A stretch of DNA of 51,120 bases from Allomuricauda sp. CP2A (GCF_001683915.1 NZ_LXTT01000165.1:1-51120); one strand, 5' to 3'; shown: positions 1 to 9,175, counted from the first letter of the stretch. Program-made: numbers and translations. The notes: generated by a model not told the origin, from the letters alone.

Positions 1-35
1 ACATTATTAACTAACTAAATTTAAGTTTAAGAAAA

Positions 36-764
36 ATGAAAAAAGTATCCTTTACTCTGGCTGCTGCCGGAATGTTTGTTTTGGGAACTACCACTGCATC
101 TGCAGCAATGTTGCAAGAAGAAGCTGAAGCCAGCAAAGGTTTCACCCAAGTATTGAAAGAACAGTTTATCCAAGGAGGCCCTGCCTTTATGGGAATTGTA
201 CTTCTATGTTTGATCTTGGGATTGGCAGTTGCCATTGAAAGAATAATTTATTTGAATTTGGCAACCACCAATACCGCCAAATTGAAGCAACAGGTAGAAG
301 ATGCCTTGGCTTCCGGTGGTGTTGAAGCCGCAAAAGAAGTTTGTAGAAATACCAAAGGACCCGTTGCTTCCATTTACTACCAAGGTTTGGATAGAGCTGG
401 AGAAGGATTGGAGTCCGCTGAAAAAGCTGTTGTTGCCTACGGAGGTGTGCAAATGGGACAGTTGGAGAAAAACGTTTCCTGGTTGTCTTTGTTTATCGCC
501 ATTGCGCCCATGCTTGGGTTCATGGGTACGGTAATCGGTATGATCCAGGCCTTCCAGAAAATTGCTGCGGTGGGTAACTTGAGTGCCTCTTTGATCGCTG
601 GTGATATTCAGGTGGCGTTATTGACAACGGTATTTGGTTTGATCGTTGCCATTATCCTTCAGATTTTCTATAACTATATCATTGCTAAAATCGATAGTAT
701 CGTAAACGATATGGAAGATTCTTCCATTGCCTTGATTGATATGTTGGCAGCTCACAAAAAGTAA
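36..764 (+). CDS. exbB: MotA/TolQ/ExbB proton channel family protein
   Basis: This is the proton-channel subunit of an ExbB-ExbD type inner-membrane motor, which converts proton motive force into work on TonB or another periplasmic partner. The 242-residue product has a signal-like or extra N-terminal membrane segment (residues 4-24), then membrane segments near 51-71, 149-171 and 193-215. The family signature APMLGFMGTVIGMIQAF lies at 157-173 in the third of these. The start is the only ATG in a sensible place, behind an A-rich leader. The two ExbD genes downstream run the same way with gaps of 12-27 bp and support the call. Flavobacteria carry several ExbB paralogues, so the exact partner is not known. 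Confidence 0.93.
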   Translation: MKKVSFTLAAAGMFVLGTTTASAAMLQEEAEASKGFTQVLKEQFIQGGPAFMGIVLLCLILGLAVAIERIIYLNLATTNTAKLKQQVEDALASGGVEAAKEVCRNTKGPVASIYYQGLDRAGEGLESAEKAVVAYGGVQMGQLEKNVSWLSLFIAIAPMLGFMGTVIGMIQAFQKIAAVGNLSASLIAGDIQVALLTTVFGLIVAIILQIFYNYIIAKIDSIVNDMEDSSIALIDMLAAHKK

Positions 765-790
765 TTACGAATTAAAAACTATCGAGAATC

Positions 791-1243
791 ATGAATAAGA
801 TAATTAAAATAATACTCATAGTCATCGGGTTGATAGCAGCCGTTCTTTGGTTCTCTTTGCCATCAGCTGATGATCCAGATGCCATCAACAGTGGTGCCAT
901 GAACTTCATGTTCGTGATCATGTACATCTTGTTGGCCATTGCGGTTGTGGCTGCATTGTTTTTTGGGCTCACCAAACTGTTCACCACACCCGGAAGTATT
1001 AAGAAGGCCCTTTTTGGCCTTGGTGGATTGGCCATTATAGTTGCTATATCCTATGGACTTTCCTCAACAGAGGAGGCAGAGGCCGTAGTTAAGGTTTTTG
1101 AGGACAAAACCTCCTCAGATCTTAGAACAACTGTAGGTACTGTAAAAAACATAGGAATGGGATTGAACGTTTTCTTCATCCTTACGGTCATTGCCGTGCT
1201 TCTTATGGTTTTGCCAGGTTTGAAGAAAATGTTTGTTAAGTAA
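791..1243 (+). CDS. Small four-TM membrane protein inside the exb cluster
   Basis: I do not recognise a named family. The 150-residue protein is strongly hydrophobic, with about four membrane segments (near 4-21, 38-62, 72-89 and 122-143). A short acidic loop (SSTEEAEAVVKVFEDKTSSD) sits between the third and fourth. It lies 26 bp after exbB and 12 bp before the first exbD on the same strand, so it is very likely co-transcribed and may be an accessory subunit of the motor. That role is inferred only from position. It lacks the ExbB signature and the ExbD membrane Asp motif, so it is not a degenerate copy of either. Confidence 0.8.
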   Translation: MNKIIKIILIVIGLIAAVLWFSLPSADDPDAINSGAMNFMFVIMYILLAIAVVAALFFGLTKLFTTPGSIKKALFGLGGLAIIVAISYGLSSTEEAEAVVKVFEDKTSSDLRTTVGTVKNIGMGLNVFFILTVIAVLLMVLPGLKKMFVK

Positions 1244-1255
1244 AAAAGTTGAATT

Positions 1256-1861
1256 ATGCCTAGAAGAAAAGGAGCTCCGGAAGTAAATGCCGGTTCCATG
1301 GCGGACATTGCGTTCTTGCTGCTTATCTTTTTCTTGGTTACCACAACCATAGAAACTGATGCAGGATTGGACCGTATGTTACCACCCATTGAACCGCCAG
1401 AAGAAGACGTAATCATTAAGCAGAAGAACATTTTTACGGTCAACATCAATAGGAATGGACAATTGCTTGTAGAAGATAATCTAATGGACCTCAAGAATTT
1501 GAGGGAAGCTGCTGTGTCATTTCTTGAGAACAATGCAGATGGATCGTGCAACTATTGCAAAGGAAAAAAGAATCCAGAGTCTTCGGATAATCCTTCAAAG
1601 GCCATTATTTCTTTGAAGAACGATAGGGAAACCAAGTACAGTACCTACATTACCGTTCAGAACGAATTGGTAGGTGCCTATAACGACCTTCGTAATCGTG
1701 AAGCCCAAAGACTATATGGTAGGGATTTTACAAAAATGGAAGCAGAGTACTTGAACCCAGAAACACCTTCATCGGTAAGGGACGATCTAAAAGATAAGGT
1801 GAAGCGTATTCAAGATATGTTTCCCCAAAAGCTCTCAGAGGCTGAAACAACAACCAATTAA
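1256..1861 (+). CDS. exbD: ExbD/TolR family biopolymer transport protein, long form with CXXC
   Basis: This is an ExbD/TolR-type subunit with one N-terminal membrane helix (about 16-32) and a periplasmic domain. The helix contains Asp17 in MADIAFLLLIFFLV, matching the proton-carrying Asp of the family. At 201 residues it is longer than the usual 130-150. The extra length includes an acidic/lysine stretch with a Cys-Asn-Tyr-Cys motif (Cys98, Cys101) and a helical C-terminal tail, neither of which is part of the core fold. It is followed after 14 bp by a second exbD, and the two probably form a heteromeric periplasmic unit. Confidence in the family is high; the role of the insertion is unknown. 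Confidence 0.92.
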   Translation: MPRRKGAPEVNAGSMADIAFLLLIFFLVTTTIETDAGLDRMLPPIEPPEEDVIIKQKNIFTVNINRNGQLLVEDNLMDLKNLREAAVSFLENNADGSCNYCKGKKNPESSDNPSKAIISLKNDRETKYSTYITVQNELVGAYNDLRNREAQRLYGRDFTKMEAEYLNPETPSSVRDDLKDKVKRIQDMFPQKLSEAETTTN

Positions 1862-1875
1862 AACTAAAATTTAGT

Positions 1876-2358
1876 ATGGCTAAGTTTACAAAAAAGAAGG
1901 ATGGTGATTTGCCAGCGGTATCTACAGCTTCGCTGCCGGATATTGTATTTATGTTGCTGTTCTTTTTTATGACAGTGACCACTATGAAAGATAGTTCGTT
2001 GTTGGTTGAAAACACACTTCCCAATGCAAGTGAAATTAAGAAATTGGAGAAGAAAGATCGTGTAATCTATATCTATGTTGGAAAACCAACCCAAGAATAC
2101 CAAAAGGTGTTCGGGACAGAACCAAGGATTCAGTTGAACGATAAGTTTGCCAGTGTGGACGAAGTAGGTTCATACATTTTGGCTGAGCGAGCAAAAAAAC
2201 CTCAAGAACTTCAAAACGTATTGACTACTGCACTTAAGGTTGATAAGAATGCCAGTATGGGTTTAATTACCGATATTAAGCAACAACTAAGGGAAGTAAA
2301 CGCCTTAAAGGTCAACTATACGACCTATGAAGGGGATGCTTTTAACAATCTACAGTAG
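1876..2358 (+). CDS. exbD: ExbD/TolR family biopolymer transport protein (second copy)
   Basis: This is a second ExbD-type subunit of 160 residues. A Lys-rich cytoplasmic N-terminus precedes one membrane helix (about 21-36) with Asp22 in the motif ASLPDIVFMLLFFFMTVTT. The rest is a periplasmic domain. It is clearly diverged from the preceding ExbD and lacks its CXXC insertion. It is the last gene of the cluster, since a strong hairpin with a T-run follows 23 bp after the stop. Paired exbD genes behind one exbB are common in Bacteroidota, where they serve TonB-dependent uptake or other envelope functions. Confidence 0.92.
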   Translation: MAKFTKKKDGDLPAVSTASLPDIVFMLLFFFMTVTTMKDSSLLVENTLPNASEIKKLEKKDRVIYIYVGKPTQEYQKVFGTEPRIQLNDKFASVDEVGSYILAERAKKPQELQNVLTTALKVDKNASMGLITDIKQQLREVNALKVNYTTYEGDAFNNLQ

Positions 2359-2381
2359 GCAATAGCTTAGATTTAGTGGGA

Positions 2382-2415
2382 AACGCTCCAAATAGTACTA
2401 TTTGGGGCGTTTTTT
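2382..2415 (+). terminator. Rho-independent terminator of the exb cluster
   Basis: An imperfect inverted repeat (AACGCTCCAAATA, loop GTAC, TATTTGGGGCGTT) is followed by a run of T. It lies just after the second exbD and before the outer-membrane barrel gene. Confidence 0.85.
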
Positions 2416-2429
2416 GTTTAATAAAATAG

Positions 2430-3137
2430 ATGTTATATAGCGTGGAACGGTACTTGGTTATTCTTCTTTTTATACTGTTTTCAACACAAATCAGAGCCCA
2501 ATCTGATAGCTTGAAACTAGAAGGGGAGCAGTTTTCCAAATATCTCGAAGACCAATTCTATATTGGTTTTGGGTATAATTTGTTACTGAATAAACCTTCA
2601 GAGGCCGTTCAACGAAATTTGTCCTATAATCTACAGGCAGGCTTTATCAAGGATATTCCCTTGAATGCCAGAAGAAACTTTGGTGTGGGGCTTGGCTTGG
2701 GCTATGCGGTCAACTCCTATTACAGCAGTATTGTTGCTGCCGAGACCGGTGACGATATTACTTACGAGGTACGCAGCACATCAGAATTCAACAGGAGTAA
2801 ATTCGAAACCCATTCCCTTGAAGTTCCCCTTGAACTTAGATGGAGAACCTCCACTGCCGAAGAATACAGGTTTTGGAGAATTTATGCCGGAGCCAAATTA
2901 GGCTATGTCTTTTCAGGAAGATCACGTACTGTGACCGATAACGGGAACATGGTGTTCTCAAATACCGATATTCAAAAATTTCAGTACGGCCTTATCCTCA
3001 GCTTTGGCTATAATACCTGGAACGTACATGCCTATTATAGTCTAAATCCGCTATTAAAAGAAGGTGCCGCAATACAGACAGGAGAAACTTTTGATCTGAA
3101 TGTCCTACGTATCGGCGTAATCTTTTATATCCTATAA
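2430..3137 (+). CDS. Outer-membrane beta-barrel protein (porin/PorT-like)
   Basis: The 235-residue product starts with a signal peptide (cleavage probably after about residue 24, IRAQ). It continues with alternating aromatic/hydrophobic strands such as FYIGFGYNLLLN, FGVGLGLGYAVN and YRFWRIYAGAKLGYVF, and ends in a hydrophobic strand (VLRIGVIFYIL). This is the pattern of a small 8- to 10-stranded outer-membrane barrel of the porin/PorT-like group in Bacteroidota. I do not assign it as the type IX secretion protein PorT, because that gene usually sits beside ubiE. It lies just after the exb terminator. Its 3' end overlaps the convergent membrane-protein gene by 6 bp, so the two stop codons are adjacent. 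Confidence 0.72.
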   Translation: MLYSVERYLVILLFILFSTQIRAQSDSLKLEGEQFSKYLEDQFYIGFGYNLLLNKPSEAVQRNLSYNLQAGFIKDIPLNARRNFGVGLGLGYAVNSYYSSIVAAETGDDITYEVRSTSEFNRSKFETHSLEVPLELRWRTSTAEEYRFWRIYAGAKLGYVFSGRSRTVTDNGNMVFSNTDIQKFQYGLILSFGYNTWNVHAYYSLNPLLKEGAAIQTGETFDLNVLRIGVIFYIL

Positions 3138-3734
3138 CCAATACTTCAAAATAATCAATTGGGAGCAGCACCCAATAAGGAACCCGATGAATAATTCGGA
3201 CTTGCTGTGGGCTTTAAGGTACAATCTTGATGTTGTTACCAAACCTGTAAAAAGGGTAAAGATGCTTATGGCGAGCGTAATGTTGACCTCAAAATGAATG
3301 CTGAGCCCGATCATAAACATTAAAATACTGCCCATGCCCAATAGGTGCATACTGGTCTTGAATTTTAGGAAAAGGAGAATAAGTGCGGTAGCAGTGGCCG
3401 TTAAAAGCCCTGTAAAAAAGTAAAACAGCTCGTTTACGTAATTATTTGGGATGACTTTGTACAATATCATCAAAAATAAAATACAGCTGATGTAAAGGGG
3501 ATATTTGCGTTCTTCCAAGGTGGGCAAAAAAATGGAATGTATCACCCCAAGGTTCTTCAAGATCAGAAAAAAGATAATGGGGATGATCACGGTCAAAATA
3601 AAAATGGGCAGAATATTGCCACTTTGCATCTCAAGGGTGCTATAAGGGGCCACTATAAAATAGAGGATGGTGCCTCCAATGGGAATGAACAAGGGGTGGA
3701 AGAGGTAAGATACAATGTTGAAGAAATGGCGCAT
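3132..3734 (-). CDS. Polytopic membrane protein, PAP2-phosphatase-like
   Basis: The 200-residue product has about six membrane segments. Near the C-terminus is SRLYLKAHSKSE (Ser169, Arg170, His176, Glu180), which matches the third PAP2 phosphatase motif SRxxxxxHxxxD in spacing, with Glu for Asp. TSMH at 127-130 sits where PSGH is expected, and ERKYP at 75-79 loosely resembles the first motif. It may therefore be a divergent or inactive PAP2-fold protein; the enzymatic role is uncertain. Its ATG overlaps the rpoN stop by one base (TAATG), so translation is probably coupled to rpoN. It is the last gene of the asnS-rpoN unit. Confidence 0.7.
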   Translation of the reverse strand: MRHFFNIVSYLFHPLFIPIGGTILYFIVAPYSTLEMQSGNILPIFILTVIIPIIFFLILKNLGVIHSIFLPTLEERKYPLYISCILFLMILYKVIPNNYVNELFYFFTGLLTATATALILLFLKFKTSMHLLGMGSILMFMIGLSIHFEVNITLAISIFTLFTGLVTTSRLYLKAHSKSELFIGFLIGCCSQLIILKYWL

Positions 3735-5191
3735 TAGATCTCCTTTCTTAGCCTGGCCACAGGAATTCCCAATTGCTCCCTGTACTTGGCCACGGTTCTC
3801 CGGGCTATGGGGTAGCCGCGTTCCTTGAGAATTTTTGCCAGCCTATCATCCGTCAAAGGTTTTCGCTTTTCTTCGTCCTTAATTACTGTTTCCAATATTT
3901 TCTTGATCTCCTTTGTGGATACATCCTCACCTTGCTCATTTTTCATGGATTCTGAAAAGTAGTCTTTTATGAGTTTTGTGCCATAAGGAGTGTCCACATA
4001 TTTGCTGTTGGCCACCCGCGATACGGTGGAGACATCCATATCAATTTTGTCGGCAATATCCTTTAAGATCATGGGGCGTAATTTTCGCTCATCCCCGGTC
4101 ATAAAGTACTCCCGCTGATAGTTCATAATGGTGTTCATGGTAATGAACAGTGTCTGTTGGCGCTGTTTTATGGCATCAATGAACCATTTGGCGGCATCCA
4201 GTTTTTGTTTGATAAAGAGAACGGTGTCCTTTTGCGATTTGGACTTTTCCTTGGCATTTTTGTACCCCTCCAGCATATTGCTGTATTCCTTTGAAATATG
4301 CAGTTCAGGGGCATTTCTCCCATTTAGGGTGAGTTCGAGCTCCCCATCTACAATTTTAATGGAAAAATCAGGGACAATATGCTCAACGATTCGGTTATTG
4401 CCCGAATAGGAACCCCCGGGTTTGGGATTCAGTTTTTCTATTTCTGAAATGGCCTCCTTAAGCTCCTCTTCACTAATATGGTGCTTTTGGATTAGCTTGG
4501 TATAGTGCTTTTTGGTGAACTGATCAAAAGACTTCTCCAAAATGTTTATGGCCAGCTCAACGGCAGGTTTCCGTTCCTTCCTTTTTAATTGGATGATCAA
4601 ACATTCATCCAATGATCTCGCACCGACACCGGGAGGATCCAACTCTTGGACCACCTTGAGCACAGATTCAATCTTTTCCTCCTCAACATAGATGTTTTGG
4701 GTAAAGGCCAAATCGTCCATAATATCCGAAATGGGTCTTCGGATGTAGCCGCTTTCATCCACACTACCCACCAAAAACTCGGCAATGGCCCATTGCTCAT
4801 CATCCAGATACACTGTGTTGAGTTGGTTGATCAAATATTGGTTAAAGGATATTCCGGCAGCGTATGGAATGCTCTTTTCATCATCATCAGGACTGTAGTT
4901 GTTGGTCTGGGTCCTATAATCAGGGACTTCGTCATCACTCAGATAATCATCAATATTGATATCCTCTGCCGAAATGGTCTCATTGTCCACAGAATCATCA
5001 AAGGTATCCTCATAGGAATCCTCCATGGTCTCGCTTTCCGCCTTTCCACTTTCCAGTGCAGGGTTGTCTTCCAACTCCTGCTTCAGTCGCTGTTCAAAAG
5101 CCTGCGTGGGCAATTGAATGAGCTTCATGAGCTGGATCTGCTGTGGAGACAGTTTTTGTGAAAGCTTAAACTGTAGATGTTGTTTCAGCAT
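3734..5191 (-). CDS. rpoN: RNA polymerase sigma-54 factor
   Basis: This sigma factor directs RNA polymerase to -24/-12 promoters and needs an AAA+ activator. The 485-residue protein has the Gln/Leu-rich activator-interacting region at 1-50 (LSQKLSPQQIQLMKLIQLP), an acidic linker (about 55-110) and the core-binding region with VGSVDESGYI. A DNA-binding part follows, ending in the RpoN box ARRTVAKYRE at 463-472. The length is normal for the family. It lies 46 bp downstream of asnS on the same strand, a common flavobacterial arrangement. I found no obvious -24/-12 promoter in this window. Confidence 0.97.
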   Translation of the reverse strand: MLKQHLQFKLSQKLSPQQIQLMKLIQLPTQAFEQRLKQELEDNPALESGKAESETMEDSYEDTFDDSVDNETISAEDINIDDYLSDDEVPDYRTQTNNYSPDDDEKSIPYAAGISFNQYLINQLNTVYLDDEQWAIAEFLVGSVDESGYIRRPISDIMDDLAFTQNIYVEEEKIESVLKVVQELDPPGVGARSLDECLIIQLKRKERKPAVELAINILEKSFDQFTKKHYTKLIQKHHISEEELKEAISEIEKLNPKPGGSYSGNNRIVEHIVPDFSIKIVDGELELTLNGRNAPELHISKEYSNMLEGYKNAKEKSKSQKDTVLFIKQKLDAAKWFIDAIKQRQQTLFITMNTIMNYQREYFMTGDERKLRPMILKDIADKIDMDVSTVSRVANSKYVDTPYGTKLIKDYFSESMKNEQGEDVSTKEIKKILETVIKDEEKRKPLTDDRLAKILKERGYPIARRTVAKYREQLGIPVARLRKEI

Positions 5192-5237
5192 ACAGATCGA
5201 TTTACAACCGTCCTTCTTATAAATGTAAGAATTCCAA

Positions 5238-6671
5238 TTAAAACTCCGCGTTTTGCGGCGTCCTGGGGTAAGGGATTACGTCCCTAATATTGCCCATACC
5301 GGTGGCAAACTGGACCATTCGCTCAAAGCCAAGTCCAAACCCACTATGGACCGCGGTACCGAACCGTCTTAGGTCCAAGTACCACCAGAGCTCTTTTTCA
5401 TCAATGTCCAGCTCCTTTATTTTTTGCTGAAGCACATCCAAACGTTCCTCACGCTGGGAGCCTCCCACAATCTCACCAATGCCCGGGAAGAGGACATCCA
5501 TGGCGCGCACCGTTTTTCCATCCTCGTTCAAGCGCATGTAAAATGCCTTGATATTGGCCGGATAATCAAATAGGATTACAGGACATTTAAAGTGTTTTTC
5601 CACCAAAAAGCGTTCGTGCTCGCTCTGCAGGTCGGCACCCCATTCATTGATAAGGTACTGGAATTTTTTCTTTTTGTTGGGTTTGCTGTTCCGTAAAATA
5701 TCGATGGCCTCGGTATACGAAACCCGCTTAAAATTGTTCTCAACGACAAACCTTAACTTGTCGGTCAGGCTCATTTCCGAACGCTCATTTTGGGGTTTGG
5801 TTTTTTCCTCATCCAAAAGGCGTTTTTCCAAAAATTCAAGATCATCTGTGCAGTTGTCCAACACATATCGAATGATCCATTTAATAAAATCTTCAGCCAG
5901 ATCCATGTTGGCATCCAGATCATAAAAGGCCATTTCGGGCTCGATCATCCAAAATTCGGCCAAGTGCCGTGATGTGTTGGAGTTCTCTGCTCGAAACGTG
6001 GGGCCAAAGGTGTACACTTTGCCCAAGCCCATGGCATAGGTCTCGGCCTCCAACTGACCGGAAACGGTAAGGTTGGTCTCCTTGCCAAAGAAATCTTCGG
6101 AATAATCCACGTTGCCCTGTTCATCAACTGGAGGATTTTTATCATCCAATGTGGTCACCCTGAACATCTCACCAGCACCTTCGGCATCGGAACCCGTGAT
6201 GATAGGGGCATGCATATAATAAAATCCATTTTGCTGAAAGTAACTGTGAATGGCAAAGGACAATGCGGAACGCACGCGCATTACCGCTGAAAATGTATTT
6301 GTGCGAACCCGTAAATGGGCCTTTTCGCGCAAAAATTCCAAGGAGTGCTTTTTGGGCTGAATGGGATAAGTTTCCGGGTCAGCGGTACCGTGCACAAAGA
6401 TATCCGAAGTCTGGATCTCCACGCTTTGTCCCTTTCCTTGACTTTCTTCGAGGGTGCCGGATATTTTTAGGGCGGCGCCAGTGGTGATTTGTTTCAGAAC
6501 GGTGTCATCCAAATTCTCAAAATCCACAACGCACTGTATGTTATGTATGGTTGAACCGTCGTTCAAGGCTATAAATCGGTTGCTCCTAAATGTTTTTACC
6601 CATCCATTTACTTCAACAGGTTCTCCTAAGGGCTGCTTTTCCAGCAATTCTTTTATGGAATAAGATTTCAT
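5238..6671 (-). CDS. asnS: Asparagine--tRNA ligase
   Basis: This cytoplasmic class IIb synthetase charges tRNA-Asn. The frame can be read from a TTG at 6677, but the ATG two codons later (6669-6671) gives MKSYSIKELL and is the better start, for 477 residues. The N-terminal anticodon-binding OB fold (about 15-110) is followed by the class II catalytic core. Motif 2 is TFGPTFRAENSNTSRHLAEF and motif 3 is GFGLGFERMVQFATG near the C-terminus. The ending VIPYPRTPQNAEF is typical of bacterial AsnRS and distinguishes it from AspRS. It is the first gene of the asnS-rpoN-membrane protein unit. Confidence 0.97.
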   Translation of the reverse strand: MKSYSIKELLEKQPLGEPVEVNGWVKTFRSNRFIALNDGSTIHNIQCVVDFENLDDTVLKQITTGAALKISGTLEESQGKGQSVEIQTSDIFVHGTADPETYPIQPKKHSLEFLREKAHLRVRTNTFSAVMRVRSALSFAIHSYFQQNGFYYMHAPIITGSDAEGAGEMFRVTTLDDKNPPVDEQGNVDYSEDFFGKETNLTVSGQLEAETYAMGLGKVYTFGPTFRAENSNTSRHLAEFWMIEPEMAFYDLDANMDLAEDFIKWIIRYVLDNCTDDLEFLEKRLLDEEKTKPQNERSEMSLTDKLRFVVENNFKRVSYTEAIDILRNSKPNKKKKFQYLINEWGADLQSEHERFLVEKHFKCPVILFDYPANIKAFYMRLNEDGKTVRAMDVLFPGIGEIVGGSQREERLDVLQQKIKELDIDEKELWWYLDLRRFGTAVHSGFGLGFERMVQFATGMGNIRDVIPYPRTPQNAEF

Positions 6672-6761
6672 TGTCAAGCTATCGTAATTTAGGCGGTAAA
6701 GATAGGTTTTTGATAAAAAACGAGAGCAATGGAATCACCATATTTATGGTAGTTTCACGGA

Positions 6762-9158
6762 TTATTTGTCCTTGATATTGACCTCTTCTTTTGGCAAAAT
6801 ATCGATTTGCGGTTTTTTGAGTACCTGTTTATTGGCGATGCTTCTTTCCAACGAGAGGAGTAGGGAAGGCAATAAAATAAGATTGGAGAGCATGGCAAAG
6901 AGCAAAGTGGCCGATACCAATCCCCCCAAAGCCTTGGTGCCACCAAAACTGGAGATGATAAAGACCGAGAATCCAAAGAAAAGCACAATGGAGGTGTAGA
7001 ACATACTCACTCCGGTCTCTCGTAAAGCGGCATATACAGAACGTTTAATGTGCCATTTATGGGTGGCCAGTTCCTGTCGGTATTTTGCTAAAAAGTGGAT
7101 GGTGTCGTCCACCGAAATACCAAAGGCAATACTAAATACCAAAATGGTGGATGGCTTTATGGGCACGCCCAAGTACCCCATTACACCGGCTGTAATCACC
7201 AATGGGAGCAAGTTGGGGACCAATGAGATGATGACCATTCGGAACGAGCGGAACAAATAGGCCATAAAAAGGGAAATCAATCCAATGGCCAAAGCCAGGG
7301 AGAGCAGTAAATTTTTGACCAAATATTTGGTGCCTTTTAAAAACAACAAGGCCTTTCCGGTCATAAAAACCTTGAACCGTTCCGAAGGAAAAAACTTGTC
7401 GATGGCCTGTTGCACGTCTTTTTCAATTTCTTCCATGCGGTCTATTTTCACATCGCGCATATAGGTGGTCAAACGGGCAGTTTGCCCCGTGCTGTCCACA
7501 AAACTTTTTAGAAGATCACCATCACTGGATGACTTTCGGGCCACATCCATGATAAATGTGTTCTCTTGTGATGTGGGGAGTTGATAGTATTTTGGAATGC
7601 CGTTGTAAAAGGCCTGTTTGGAATATTTGATCAAATCCACAACGGATAACGGCCTAGAAAGCTCTGGGATTTCATCGATGACGGTTCCCAACTGATCCAT
7701 TCGTTTTAGGGTGGCGGGTTTAATGACCCCGTTTTTTCGTTCGGTATCCACCACGATTTCCATGGGCATAATGCCGTCAAACTCTTGTTCAAAAAAGCGG
7801 ATATCCTTAAAAAAATGGGTGTTTTTGGGAAGATCTTCAATCCGGCTCCCCGTAATTTTAATCTGGTAAATGCCAATAATGCTCAACACCAGTACTGCAA
7901 CGGTAACGATATAAACGGCTATCCTATGATTTCGGACAATATTTTCCATCCTACTCACAAAAAAGTCGATCCACTTTTTGTTGAGGTGTTTTAAGTGCTT
8001 GGTTTTGGGAAGCGGCATAAAACTATAGATGATGGGAATGATCAATAGGGAAAGAACAAAAATCCCCACAATGTTGATGGAGGCCACAATACCAAATTCT
8101 TTGAGCAGGTCACTGTCCAAAATAATAAAGGTGGCAAATCCAGAGGCCGTGGTGATATTGGTCATCAAGGTGGCGTTCCCAATCTTGGAGATGACCCGTT
8201 GCAGTGAAAGGGCCTGATTGCCGTGTTTATTGACTTCTTGCTGATACTTATTGATGAGAAAAATGCAATTGGGAATTCCAATAACAATGATCAGTGGAGG
8301 AATAAGAGCAGTTAGAATGGTTATTTCATACTGCAACAACCCCAAGAAACCGAAGGCCCACATCACTCCAATGATCACTACACACATGGAAATGAAGGTG
8401 GCCCTGAAACTTCTAAAGAAAAAGAAGAAGATCAAGGAGGTGACCACTAGGGCGGCCACGATAAAAATTCCAATTTCATCCACAATGGATTTGGTGTTCC
8501 AGGTTCGGATGTAGGGCATTCCAGAGACATGGACATCCAACTGCGTTTCTTCCTCAAAACCTTCAACCAGATCACCAAGGTCGTTAAGGATAAACTGATT
8601 GCGAACTTCGGTGTTCATAATGTCCTTATCCAAATAGGCAATGGTCTGTATGGTACCGCTTTTTGGATTGTAGACCAAGTTGTCATAAAAAGGGAGCTCG
8701 TTGAACAGATGGTTTATGAGTGTATCCACCTCTTTTTTGGTCTTCGGGGGATCTTTGATGAAAGGCTCCATGACAAAAGCTTGCTCCTCATTGTCCTTGA
8801 CCAAAACCCGAAGATTGTCCGTGGATACCACAAAATCAATTTCGGGAAAGGCTTCCAATTGCTTGCTCAGCTTGTTCCAACGGTTAAAGTTTGTGGGCGT
8901 GAACAGTGCCGAATCGCGAATGGCGATCACAATGGCATTGCCCTCTTCTCCAAATACTCTGGTAAAGGCATTGTATTCAATGGAGGCAGGATGGTCGTCA
9001 GGAAGGATGTTGGCCTCGGTATTGGAAAATTGCATGTTTTTCCACTGTAAGGCCAAAAAAACAGTGAACCCGGCAATGGCAATAAGAATCAGAATCCTAT
9101 TGCGGAGAATAATACGTGCGACCTTTGGCCAAAATCCTTTAGTGAGCTTTGCTACCAT
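6762..9158 (-). CDS. RND-superfamily (MMPL-type) membrane exporter
   Basis: The 798-residue transporter has two repeats. Each has one membrane helix, a large extracytoplasmic loop and a cluster of five helices, giving about 12 in all. The conserved motif with acidic residues in the fourth helix is seen in the C-terminal half (FSIAFGISVDDTIHFLAKYR). The first half has NCIFLINKY at the matching place and lacks the Asp pair. The size fits the MMPL/HAE3 branch, which exports lipids or hydrophobic molecules without an adaptor or outer-membrane channel in the same operon. No such partner genes are nearby. It lies between frr and asnS on the same strand. The substrate cannot be told from sequence. 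Confidence 0.88.
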   Translation of the reverse strand: MVAKLTKGFWPKVARIILRNRILILIAIAGFTVFLALQWKNMQFSNTEANILPDDHPASIEYNAFTRVFGEEGNAIVIAIRDSALFTPTNFNRWNKLSKQLEAFPEIDFVVSTDNLRVLVKDNEEQAFVMEPFIKDPPKTKKEVDTLINHLFNELPFYDNLVYNPKSGTIQTIAYLDKDIMNTEVRNQFILNDLGDLVEGFEEETQLDVHVSGMPYIRTWNTKSIVDEIGIFIVAALVVTSLIFFFFFRSFRATFISMCVVIIGVMWAFGFLGLLQYEITILTALIPPLIIVIGIPNCIFLINKYQQEVNKHGNQALSLQRVISKIGNATLMTNITTASGFATFIILDSDLLKEFGIVASINIVGIFVLSLLIIPIIYSFMPLPKTKHLKHLNKKWIDFFVSRMENIVRNHRIAVYIVTVAVLVLSIIGIYQIKITGSRIEDLPKNTHFFKDIRFFEQEFDGIMPMEIVVDTERKNGVIKPATLKRMDQLGTVIDEIPELSRPLSVVDLIKYSKQAFYNGIPKYYQLPTSQENTFIMDVARKSSSDGDLLKSFVDSTGQTARLTTYMRDVKIDRMEEIEKDVQQAIDKFFPSERFKVFMTGKALLFLKGTKYLVKNLLLSLALAIGLISLFMAYLFRSFRMVIISLVPNLLPLVITAGVMGYLGVPIKPSTILVFSIAFGISVDDTIHFLAKYRQELATHKWHIKRSVYAALRETGVSMFYTSIVLFFGFSVFIISSFGGTKALGGLVSATLLFAMLSNLILLPSLLLSLERSIANKQVLKKPQIDILPKEEVNIKDK

Positions 9159-9175
9159 TTGGGTTTTGTTGGGCG

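Noticed and set aside
2430..3137. Assignment as the type IX secretion protein PorT
   Set aside because: It is a barrel of similar size, but neighbours do not match and no diagnostic residue could be checked.
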